NCBI GenBank assembly: GCA_913020435.1
Contig: CAJVZZ010000006.1
Coordinates: forward strand, 62,001-126,000
Length of the DNA stretch: 64,000 nt
Direction: 5' to 3'
Source of the DNA: an uncultured Flavobacteriales bacterium
GTDB lineage: Bacteria; Bacteroidota; Bacteroidia; Flavobacteriales_G; Salibacteraceae
Below the pieces are notes generated by a model, which saw nothing but the letters and a program-made list of their open reading frames with translations, made no database searches and was not told the origin of the DNA. Shown piece by piece: positions 1 through 7,059 of the stretch. Made by a program: the position numbers and the translations under genes. Within the stretch, counting starts at the first letter, position 1; every line of letters begins with the position of its first letter.

Positions 1-169
1 CGAATTATTCATTAATATACTGAAAGTCACATCATTAAAGTTTTAATTGATTTCTTGTGAAAGGCTGGTACATTTCAACCGCCGGTAAGTTACAGTTACC
101 GCTGTTTTATTCGTTAACAATACTTATGTAATAGTGAAGACTTATAAATTCAAAGCACACACGCGATAC

Positions 170-177
170 TATATTTG
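170..177 (+). promoter_or_regulatory. possible -7 element
   Basis: TATATTTG matches the Bacteroidetes -7 consensus TAnnTTTG and lies 19 bases before the ATG of the S41 protease gene. No TTG is found at the expected 19-base distance upstream, so this is only half a promoter match. Bases 1-169 hold no gene that I can see. Confidence 0.3.
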
Positions 178-196
178 TTAAATCTAAAAATAAAAG

Positions 197-1810
197 ATGA
201 TTCAATACAAAAACGTTGTTGCAGTTTCTGCACTATTATTTAATAGCCTATTCCCCAGCATTTCTAGTGCACAAAGCACAAATCAAGAAGCAAGTCAAAA
301 ATTCAATCAGTTACTCAATGTAGTTTCGGCTGTATATGTTGATTCTGTCGATGAAATGAAAATGGTGGATGATGCAATAGTACGATTGCTTGCAGACCTT
401 GATCCTCATTCAGTTTATATCCCTAAAAAAGACAAGGAAAAAATGAATGAACCATTACAAGGGAAATTCGAAGGCGTCGGAATTCAATTCAATATATTTT
501 TAGATACCATATTAGTTGTGTCTCCTATCTCGGGTGGACCAAGCGAAAAATTAGGGATTTTGAGTGGTGATAAAATTGTAACAATAGAAAACGATACTGT
601 TGCTGGAACTGGAATCAACAATTCTGATGTAGTTAAATACCTAAGAGGAAAAAAAGGTACCATCGTAAATGTTGGAATTAAGCGAAGCGGAGAAACTGAA
701 TTACTGAGTTTTGATATTAAACGAGATAAAATCCCAATTTACAGTGTAGAAGAGGGTTACCTGGTAAATGAAAAAATTGGCTATGTCAAAGTGACTCGTT
801 TCGCAAGAAATACAGTTGCAGAATTCAATGCACAGCTTTCAGCTCTGCAAAAAGAAGGAATGGAAGATTTAATTTTAGACCTTAGGGGAAATGGGGGCGG
901 TTACTTGAGTACTGCAATTTCTTTAGCGGATCAATTTTTGAATGACAATAAATTGCTTGTATATACCCAGGGTAGATCAATGCAAAAAGATGAAGCTTTA
1001 TCATCTCGAGGAGGTTCTTTTAGAAAAGGAAAACTAGTAATTCTTATTGATGAAGGTTCGGCTAGTGCTAGTGAAATCGTTTCTGGAGCAATTCAAGATT
1101 GGGACCGAGGGTTGATTGTTGGCAGGCGTTCTTTTGGAAAAGGATTGGTTCAAAAGCCATTTCCTCTGCCTGATGGATCAGAGTTTAGACTCACCATATC
1201 AAGATACTACACTCCATCGGGCAGATGTATTCAAAAGCCTTATGATAAAGGGAAAAAAGCATATCGAAATGATATTAATGAACGATTTAAGAGTGGAGAA
1301 CTTACTAACCCTGATAGTATTCAAATGCCTGATTCGTTAAAATTCAGCACTAAAATAAACGGAAGAACCGTTTACGGTGGTGGTGGAATAATGCCCGATG
1401 TCTTTGTGCCTATCGATACTAGTACAAGAAGTGATTACTATATGAATCTGCTTCGAAAAGGAGTATTTAATACCTTTTCATTGAGCTATTTGGACAAAAA
1501 TAGAAACAAGTTGTCTAGGACCTACAATGATAAATATGAATTTGCGAAAAACTTCGTTGTTTCGGATGAACTTTTAGCCGACTTCATTAAATATGGTGAG
1601 AAGAAAAAGGTCGAAAAAGTTGAAGAAGATTTAGAGAAATCTAAAGTTGAAATAACAAATTTGTTGAAAGCATACCTGGCAAGAGGCTTATTTAACGCAG
1701 GTTCGTATTTCCAAACTCTGAATTCAGAAGATGATGCATTTAAAAAAGCCGTAGATATACTTTCTGATGATACATTTGATAAATTGAAAGTGAATTATAA
1801 AACACAATAA
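197..1810 (+). CDS. S41 family C-terminal processing (tail-specific) protease
   Basis: A periplasmic serine protease of the CtpA/Prc family, which trims or degrades envelope proteins from their C-termini. The protein has 537 residues. Residues 1-25 look like a signal peptide ending near SSAQS. A PDZ domain (about residues 90-180, with the segment EGVGIQF and a second half around GDKIVTIEND) is followed by the protease core. The catalytic serine is S290 inside GSASASE and the general-base lysine is K315 in FGKG. Their spacing of 25 residues is that of known CtpA enzymes. The C-terminal 100 residues are charged and helical. The DUF1573 gene starts 2 bases after the stop, so the two are very likely co-transcribed. 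The ATG is well placed and nothing upstream competes. Function is certain at family level; the substrate is unknown. Confidence 0.93.
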   Translation: MIQYKNVVAVSALLFNSLFPSISSAQSTNQEASQKFNQLLNVVSAVYVDSVDEMKMVDDAIVRLLADLDPHSVYIPKKDKEKMNEPLQGKFEGVGIQFNIFLDTILVVSPISGGPSEKLGILSGDKIVTIENDTVAGTGINNSDVVKYLRGKKGTIVNVGIKRSGETELLSFDIKRDKIPIYSVEEGYLVNEKIGYVKVTRFARNTVAEFNAQLSALQKEGMEDLILDLRGNGGGYLSTAISLADQFLNDNKLLVYTQGRSMQKDEALSSRGGSFRKGKLVILIDEGSASASEIVSGAIQDWDRGLIVGRRSFGKGLVQKPFPLPDGSEFRLTISRYYTPSGRCIQKPYDKGKKAYRNDINERFKSGELTNPDSIQMPDSLKFSTKINGRTVYGGGGIMPDVFVPIDTSTRSDYYMNLLRKGVFNTFSLSYLDKNRNKLSRTYNDKYEFAKNFVVSDELLADFIKYGEKKKVEKVEEDLEKSKVEITNLLKAYLARGLFNAGSYFQTLNSEDDAFKKAVDILSDDTFDKLKVNYKTQ

Positions 1811-1812
1811 AA

Positions 1813-2385
1813 ATGAACGACTGGAAAGAACTTACGAAAATTGGATTATTAGCGGTTTTAACGGGGACCCTCGTTTATGGCACCTTTTTTAAATCGTCGA
1901 AAAGTAGAGAACGGAAACGCCCTCAAATTGGAAGATCAGCAACTACAGCGCCGAACCCAATTCAACAGCAACCTACTTCCGATCCTAACGAGTTTAATGC
2001 TGAAAATGCTAAATTTCCTGCAAACGATCAATCGGCAAACAAAAGCCAATTTGCGAATACAGCAGTAGTTTTTGAAACGGAAGAGCACGATTTTGGAACT
2101 GTAAAGCAACACTCAGAAAATGATTTCATTTTTACGTTTAAAAACACTGGTGAAGAACCGTTGTTAATCGAAAATGCTCAAGGATCATGTGGTTGTACTG
2201 TTCCTGATTTTCCAAAAGAACCTATTATGCCAGGCGAGGAAGGGGTAATTAAAGTAAAATACTCTCCAGGAACTCAAATTGGTTCTCAAACCAAAACAGT
2301 TGCTATTACTTCTAATACAGAACCAAGAGTTCGGAATTTATTTATCAAAGCAAACGTTGTTGATGCTCCAGACCCAGCTTTATAA
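1813..2385 (+). CDS. DUF1573 domain protein, membrane-anchored
   Basis: A 190-residue protein with an N-terminal membrane helix (about residues 9-26, IGLLAVLTGTLVYGTFF), a low-complexity Q/N/P-rich linker (about 35-75) and a C-terminal Ig-like DUF1573 domain (about 82-185). The domain shows the family hallmarks: HDFGTV near its start, FTFKNTGEEPLLI, a GSCGCTVP cysteine motif and KVKYSPG. DUF1573 proteins are common in Bacteroidetes envelopes, and their molecular role is not established. It follows the S41 protease with a 2-base gap, so the pair probably forms an operon that ends at the terminator at 2401-2437. The domain call is secure; a link to protease function is only inference from position. 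Confidence 0.88.
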   Translation: MNDWKELTKIGLLAVLTGTLVYGTFFKSSKSRERKRPQIGRSATTAPNPIQQQPTSDPNEFNAENAKFPANDQSANKSQFANTAVVFETEEHDFGTVKQHSENDFIFTFKNTGEEPLLIENAQGSCGCTVPDFPKEPIMPGEEGVIKVKYSPGTQIGSQTKTVAITSNTEPRVRNLFIKANVVDAPDPAL

Positions 2386-2400
2386 ATAGACACAATATTT

Positions 2401-2437
2401 GAGAAGCCCCTTTTTTATAAAAATCAGGGGCTTTTCT
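2401..2437. terminator. bidirectional terminator
   Basis: The stem AGAAGCCCC ... GGGGCTTTTCT has an AT-rich loop that supplies T-runs in both directions. It sits between the convergent DUF1573 gene and the LuxR regulator gene, whose stop codon overlaps its right arm, so it can serve both transcripts. Confidence 0.8.
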
Positions 2438-3059
2438 ATGTCTTTATGACAACCAAGGAGGTCTCTATAGCGTATCGAATCAGCTCAGCAGGGGTTTTAA
2501 AATGCAACTTACCCATTATGTTTTTTCTGTGTGTGTTTATTGTGTGCTTACTTAAGCTTAAATCATCTGCGATTTGAGCAGTAGTAAACCCATCGCAAAC
2601 TAATTGCACAATTTCAATTTCGCGTTTGGTCAAAATCGTAGGATCACAGTTAAGCTCGAAGTCTTCTATATCAATTAGGCTATCCAGTACTTTGTTACAA
2701 AAGAATTTTTCGCCTTTAGTTGCGCTTTCAACCGCCTCTAAAATTTCTTCCTCACTACAGTCTTTAGTGATGCAAGCATTTATACCGTTTTGAAGTGTTG
2801 TAAGTATGAATGGACGAGAAAGCTCACTACTTATGCTTATTACACAAGCTTTGGTTTGTTTATCAAAGTCCTTAACCCTGCCAATTTTTACATGAACAGG
2901 ATCTGAAATAATAATATCAAAGACTTCTTTTTTTAGCGCTTTTTTAAAATCTGAATCACAATCTACTTCCTTGAAAGTAAGGTTATCATACTTATGAGCA
3001 AGGACCGATTTCACCCCTTCTCTAAACAAAACACTTGTATCCGCTACTAGAACATTCAT
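2436..3059 (-). CDS. LuxR/NarL-type response regulator
   Basis: A two-domain transcription factor of 207 residues. The receiver domain (1-120) has the phospho-acceptor position D53 (IISDP) and a conserved lysine in CITKD. The acidic pocket is incomplete, because the usual DD pair reads A-D-T with D7 kept and the second acid replaced by T8. The C-terminal LuxR helix-turn-helix (about 140-200) is canonical: LTKREIEIVQLV, then the recognition helix region SKHTINTHRKNIMGKL. No histidine kinase is adjacent, so it is an orphan regulator with an unknown signal. Phosphorylation may be weak or absent given T8, which is inference. A TATCTTTG -7-like element lies on the minus strand upstream of the ATG. 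Confidence 0.85.
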   Translation of the reverse strand: MNVLVADTSVLFREGVKSVLAHKYDNLTFKEVDCDSDFKKALKKEVFDIIISDPVHVKIGRVKDFDKQTKACVISISSELSRPFILTTLQNGINACITKDCSEEEILEAVESATKGEKFFCNKVLDSLIDIEDFELNCDPTILTKREIEIVQLVCDGFTTAQIADDLSLSKHTINTHRKNIMGKLHFKTPAELIRYAIETSLVVIKT

Positions 3060-3153
3060 AAATCTTATTTAGATTTAATCTAAACAAAACAAAGATAGAA
3101 TAGGTCCCCAATTATCTGCGTCATTTGCTTCAGCTTTTTGAATAATTAATAAA

Positions 3154-3161
3154 TATGTTTG
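3154..3161 (+). promoter_or_regulatory. possible -7 element of the WYL gene
   Basis: TATGTTTG fits TAnnTTTG and lies 22 bases before the ATG of the WYL regulator gene. No correctly spaced TTG is present, so confidence is low. Confidence 0.35.
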
Positions 3162-3183
3162 GACAACACAATTTATAAGTTCT

Positions 3184-4200
3184 ATGCCAGCAAATAAATA
3201 CGCACTGCTCCGTTATCGAGTAATAGATAAATGCATTCGCAACAAATACAAACCTTATCCTTCGAAAGAAGACATTAGGCAAGCTTGCGAAGATTTCCTT
3301 TACAATAGCTTCAAAGAAAGAGTTTCGATTTCTACGGTAGAAAAAGACCTCTATGCTATGCGAAACGAAGAAGGATTAGGATACATGGCACCGATAAAAT
3401 TCAGTCGTGATCTTGGAGGTTATTTCTATAGCGAACCCTCCTATTCTATTGATAAATTGCCATTGAATGAAGATGATATTGAAGCAGTGAAATTTGCTGC
3501 GCATACCCTCTCTCAATTTAAAAAAATCAATGTTTTTGACCAGTTTTCTAGTGCTATAGAAAAACTAATGGATAGAATTGAACTAACCGATAACATTCAA
3601 GATGAATCTATAGATCAGCTGGTAATATTTGAGACCGGATCAACAGCAGCTGGATCAGAGCATTTGGGCTTTATTTTTAAAGCAATAAAACAAAAAACCT
3701 CTATTTCAATTGAATATAAAAGCTTTCAAGCTGGTGTAAGTTCATTTCGAAAGATTGAGCCCTACCTTTTAAAGCAATATGAAAATAGGTGGTATGTAAT
3801 TGCTTTTGAGCCAAAGAGTTCTAAAATCAAAACTTTTGGATTAGACAGAATTGAAAAGGTAATCTTAGAAAATCACAAATTTCAAATTATTTCTAGTTTC
3901 TCACGTGAAGACTTCTTCAAATATTCGGTAGGCATAACCACTGGTAATTATAAATATCAAAAAGTTGAAATTCAGTTTTCGCAATTTTCTGCTGGTTATA
4001 TAAAATCAAAACCTATTCACAACTCTCAAAAATCAATATCTCACAACTCTGATGGAGAAGTATTTAGTTTTGAAATATATGTCACTCCGGAATTAACCCA
4101 GAAAATAATGTCATGGGGGAACCACGCAAAAGTTTTAAAACCATTAGAATTGAAACTTGAAATAAAAACGGTACTGGAAAAAACTCTAAAAGAATATTAA
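3184..4200 (+). CDS. WYL domain transcriptional regulator
   Basis: A 338-residue protein with an N-terminal winged-helix DNA-binding part (about 1-75, with VSISTVEKDLYAMR as the likely recognition helix) and a WYL ligand-binding domain (about 165-245). The WYL signature is seen in ENRWYVIAF, followed by KTFGLDRIEKV; the preceding strand SISIEYKSF is also typical. A C-terminal extension domain (about 255-338) is normal for the family. WYL regulators bind nucleic acid or nucleotide ligands and often control stress or defence genes, but no defence genes are adjacent. The 3' end overlaps the convergent small gene by 4 bases. Confidence 0.87.
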   Translation: MPANKYALLRYRVIDKCIRNKYKPYPSKEDIRQACEDFLYNSFKERVSISTVEKDLYAMRNEEGLGYMAPIKFSRDLGGYFYSEPSYSIDKLPLNEDDIEAVKFAAHTLSQFKKINVFDQFSSAIEKLMDRIELTDNIQDESIDQLVIFETGSTAAGSEHLGFIFKAIKQKTSISIEYKSFQAGVSSFRKIEPYLLKQYENRWYVIAFEPKSSKIKTFGLDRIEKVILENHKFQIISSFSREDFFKYSVGITTGNYKYQKVEIQFSQFSAGYIKSKPIHNSQKSISHNSDGEVFSFEIYVTPELTQKIMSWGNHAKVLKPLELKLEIKTVLEKTLKEY

Positions 4201-4661
4201 GCCGAAACTTGTGGTTGCTTGCCGTTCCATGCAGGAACCTTCCCCTGTCTTATAAGCATTTTTGCTTTTCGAGCATGCTCTTCAAAATCACCAAAGCACA
4301 ATGCGTCTAATGCATCTTTTGGTGATTGAATCTCGTCACCTAAGGCATTTTTAATTTCAGAAAAAGCGCGTTCAACATAAAGCTCAAATCGCTCTGGAGC
4401 CCATATATATTCAGCTTTATGCCAGTCTGGCTGAGTTCTATCAATTTGAAATTCCTTAGGAAGCTCGCCATTAATTCTCTTTTTTACCGTAAGACCGTCA
4501 AACTTTTTTGGAATTAACCTATTATCAAAAACGAAAGGTTTAGAAACAGAAATAGCATTTTGTCTACGTGCATGATCCACTACTACCATACCTTCTATAA
4601 CAAGCCCTTTTTTTTCAAGGTGCTTAAATTTAACGCGAAAACGGTCGAGAATTTGAAGCAT
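4197..4661 (-). CDS. hypothetical protein, 154 aa
   Basis: I do not recognise this protein. It is 154 residues long, soluble, and rich in charged residues, with no signal peptide, membrane segment or cysteine cluster. The middle contains several W and F residues (QPDWHKAEYIWAPERFELYVERAF), and the C-terminus is helical with repeated Ala/Lys. It has a near-perfect own promoter (4704-4733), an ordinary ATG and codon use like its neighbours, so I believe it is a real gene. It overlaps the WYL gene tail to tail by 4 bases. No function can be assigned. Confidence 0.75.
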   Translation of the reverse strand: MLQILDRFRVKFKHLEKKGLVIEGMVVVDHARRQNAISVSKPFVFDNRLIPKKFDGLTVKKRINGELPKEFQIDRTQPDWHKAEYIWAPERFELYVERAFSEIKNALGDEIQSPKDALDALCFGDFEEHARKAKMLIRQGKVPAWNGKQPQVSA

Positions 4662-4703
4662 ATAAAATAATTTTTCTGTTACTAAAATAAATTGCGCAGT
4701 CTA

Positions 4704-4733
4704 CAAATTTATTAACATTGCAGAAACCTTCAA
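4704..4733 (-). promoter_or_regulatory. promoter of the 4197-4661 gene
   Basis: Read on the minus strand, TTG (4731-4733), exactly 19 bases, then TAAATTTG (4704-4711). This is a full match to the Bacteroidetes sigma-A consensus TTG-N19-TAnnTTTG. The leader to the ATG at 4661 would be about 35 bases. Confidence 0.62.
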
Positions 4734-4779
4734 GGATTTTACACATAAAAATTTCAAATTCAAAGATTAAGCAGTTCTT

Positions 4780-5544
4780 ATGCCAGTATTACGTAAAGAT
4801 GCTTTAGGTAAAATAGTGCTTTTAAAACGATTACTTATCATGATATTAGGCCTCATTGGCTATTATAGATTGGTAATCAGAAATAAAGCTCGTATTGAAG
4901 GAATGAACCATTTAAAGGGGCTTCCAAAAGAAAATGTACTTTTTGTCAGTAACCATCAAACCTATTTTATGGATGTGGTTTTAATGTATATGGCTTTTTG
5001 CGCAAACAAAAATGGCTTTAGTAAAACCGTCAAAAATCCATTCTATTTATTTAATCCACTAACGACCTTCTATTACGTTGCTGCCAAAGAAACCATGAAT
5101 AGCAGCATTCTCTCAAAAATTCTGGCTTATACTGGAGCGGTTACAATTAAAAGAACTTGGAGAGAAAAAGGAAAAGACATAAATCGTACAGTGGATCTGC
5201 GAGACTTGAGTAATATTTTTCAAGCGCTGGATAGTGGGTGGTTGGTGACTTTTCCTCAAGGAACAACGACTCCATATGCAAAGGGGCGGAAAGGTATTGG
5301 ACATATTATCAAGCACAATAAACCCATAGTAGTTCCAATTCAAATTGATGGTTTTAGAAAAGCATTCAATAAAAGCGGAATTATGCTTAAAAAAAGAGGA
5401 ACCAATATTTCATTAACATTTAAGGAACCAATCCGTTTTAATGGTGAAGAACTGCCTGGTGAAATCTTAAATACGCTAATGACCCAAATTGGCCAAAGTG
5501 AGGAAGATATCCCTGAAGTTTTAAAGGAAAAAATACGAAACTAA
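4780..5544 (+). CDS. PlsC-type lysophospholipid acyltransferase
   Basis: A membrane-associated acyltransferase of 254 residues, of the 1-acyl-glycerol-3-phosphate acyltransferase superfamily, which transfers a fatty acyl chain in phospholipid or aminolipid synthesis. Residues about 12-32 form a membrane helix (LKRLLIMILGLIGYY). The catalytic H-x4-D motif is NHQTYFMD. The substrate-binding motif FPEGTR appears as FPQGTT, with glutamine for the usual glutamate; this makes the exact acceptor uncertain. Motif IV is near KPIVVPIQI. It stands alone between divergent or spaced neighbours. Family assignment is firm; whether it makes phosphatidic acid or an ornithine/glycine lipid cannot be told. Confidence 0.85.
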   Translation: MPVLRKDALGKIVLLKRLLIMILGLIGYYRLVIRNKARIEGMNHLKGLPKENVLFVSNHQTYFMDVVLMYMAFCANKNGFSKTVKNPFYLFNPLTTFYYVAAKETMNSSILSKILAYTGAVTIKRTWREKGKDINRTVDLRDLSNIFQALDSGWLVTFPQGTTTPYAKGRKGIGHIIKHNKPIVVPIQIDGFRKAFNKSGIMLKKRGTNISLTFKEPIRFNGEELPGEILNTLMTQIGQSEEDIPEVLKEKIRN

Positions 5545-5601
5545 TATCTACATCAACAAACTTAATATCGTAAGATTGCGTTAGTACTAGTGTAATATTG
5601 T

Positions 5602-5615
5602 TTGACATTTGTCAA
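5602..5615. promoter_or_regulatory. short inverted repeat upstream of 5637 gene
   Basis: TTGACA and TGTCAA form perfect 6-base arms around a 2-base spacer, 22 bases before the ATG of the next gene. It could be an operator half-site pair. A chance palindrome of this size cannot be excluded. Confidence 0.25.
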
Positions 5616-5636
5616 TAACAAATTAAACCTTACTTA

Positions 5637-7058
5637 ATGTCAGTTGAAAGAGTAAAAAGTACTCGAGAAAAAGCGCTTAAAATAAACTTGGATAGAGATA
5701 TCTATGGATCATTTGGAGAAATCGGTGCTGGACAAGAAGTGGCTAATCACTTTTATCGTGCTGGAGGTGCTTCTGGAACAATTGCATTTTCATTATCTGC
5801 CTATGATATGAAAATCAGTGATTTCATTTATGGCGAATCTGATAGATATGTAAGCGAAGATCGCCTGAAGCAGATGATCAATTTTGAGTATAAGCTTACT
5901 ACTCGAAAATTAAATGCTCGGTCAAAACATACTCGATTCTTTACATTTTCAAATACAGTTGAAGTTCTAAACTTCAGCAAGACTAATGAGGGGCATGGTT
6001 GGCTAGGTGTTAGGTTCCAGCTTAAACCCATGACGGAACCAAATGAGTGCATAATTCATGTTAATATGCACGACAATGACCAAAAATTACAACAAAATGC
6101 TCTAGGGGTGCTTGGAGTAAACCTTCTCTATGCATGTTATTTCTTCAGTCACGATCCTAAGCTTTTCCTAAAATCATTACTGGACAACGTTGAAGATAAT
6201 CGCCTAGAGGTTAATATGTTTAGTCTTAAAGGTCCTGATTTTAAACATATTGACAACAGGCTTATGGCCCTTAGGTTGGTTAAATATGGTATGACAGAAG
6301 CAACCATTTTTGGTAGCAACGGAAACTTACTTCAACCAGCAGAATACTTGTACAAAAAGAATGTTTTGGTTATGCGTGGAAGGTTTAGACCGATTACACA
6401 CGTAAATATTGACATGTTAAACAAGGGAAAAGAGCTTTTTGAAAAAGAAGAAGATGTTGATACAGATAGATCTCGAATTGTTTTCGAACTGACTCTGAAG
6501 GATTTAAGCGCAGAAGGAGCAATCATTGATAAAGATTTCTTGGACCGAGTAGATATTTTATGTTCGTTAGGACACACTGTAATGATTTCAAACTATGTGA
6601 AATATTACAAGGTGGTAAACTATCTTTCTCAAATTACCCGCGGACGTAAAATTGGAGTAATTCTTGGAATTTCAAATCTCAAAACTATATTTGAAGAAAA
6701 GTATTACGAAAATCTGCAAGGTGGAATTTTAGAAGCATTTGGTTTAGGATTTGGAAATAATATCAAGCTTTATGTATATCCTGCAATTGATGCAGAATCA
6801 AACCAACTTATTAATACAAAGTCTTTAAACCTGGAAAGTCACTTGTTAGGATTAATGAATTATTTAAAGTCTTGCAATAAGATTTGTGATATTGTGAATG
6901 CAGATAAAAGCATACTGAATATTTTTTCTGATGATGTTCTTAAGCTGATATATGAAAACAAAGATGGCTGGGAAAGAATGGTTCCAAAAGCAGTAGCGGA
7001 TAGAATAAAAGAAAAAGAATTATTTGAATACGAAGCTCCAGTAAAAGAAACAACTTAA
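5637..7058 (+). CDS. conserved protein of unknown function, 473 aa
   Basis: A soluble-looking protein of 473 residues with no signal peptide or membrane helix. The N-terminus is very conserved-looking (GSFGEIGAGQEVANHF, then GGASGTIAFSLSAYDM). Later come a segment HVNMHDND, a hydrophobic patch LGVLGVNLLYACYFF, then DNRLMALRLVKYGMTEATIF and VLVMRGRFRP. I recall similar proteins in many bacteria carrying contradictory automatic labels (for example TonB-dependent receptor or nucleotide adenylyltransferase). Neither label is supported here: there is no plug or barrel, and no HxGH motif. The T9SS protein gene follows after one base, so the two may share a transcript. The role is unknown. Confidence 0.8.
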   Translation: MSVERVKSTREKALKINLDRDIYGSFGEIGAGQEVANHFYRAGGASGTIAFSLSAYDMKISDFIYGESDRYVSEDRLKQMINFEYKLTTRKLNARSKHTRFFTFSNTVEVLNFSKTNEGHGWLGVRFQLKPMTEPNECIIHVNMHDNDQKLQQNALGVLGVNLLYACYFFSHDPKLFLKSLLDNVEDNRLEVNMFSLKGPDFKHIDNRLMALRLVKYGMTEATIFGSNGNLLQPAEYLYKKNVLVMRGRFRPITHVNIDMLNKGKELFEKEEDVDTDRSRIVFELTLKDLSAEGAIIDKDFLDRVDILCSLGHTVMISNYVKYYKVVNYLSQITRGRKIGVILGISNLKTIFEEKYYENLQGGILEAFGLGFGNNIKLYVYPAIDAESNQLINTKSLNLESHLLGLMNYLKSCNKICDIVNADKSILNIFSDDVLKLIYENKDGWERMVPKAVADRIKEKELFEYEAPVKETT

Positions 7059-7059
7059 T

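Noticed and set aside
1116-1340. Open frame inside the S41 protease gene
   Set aside because: Lies wholly within a strongly conserved coding region in another frame, and its translation has no family features.
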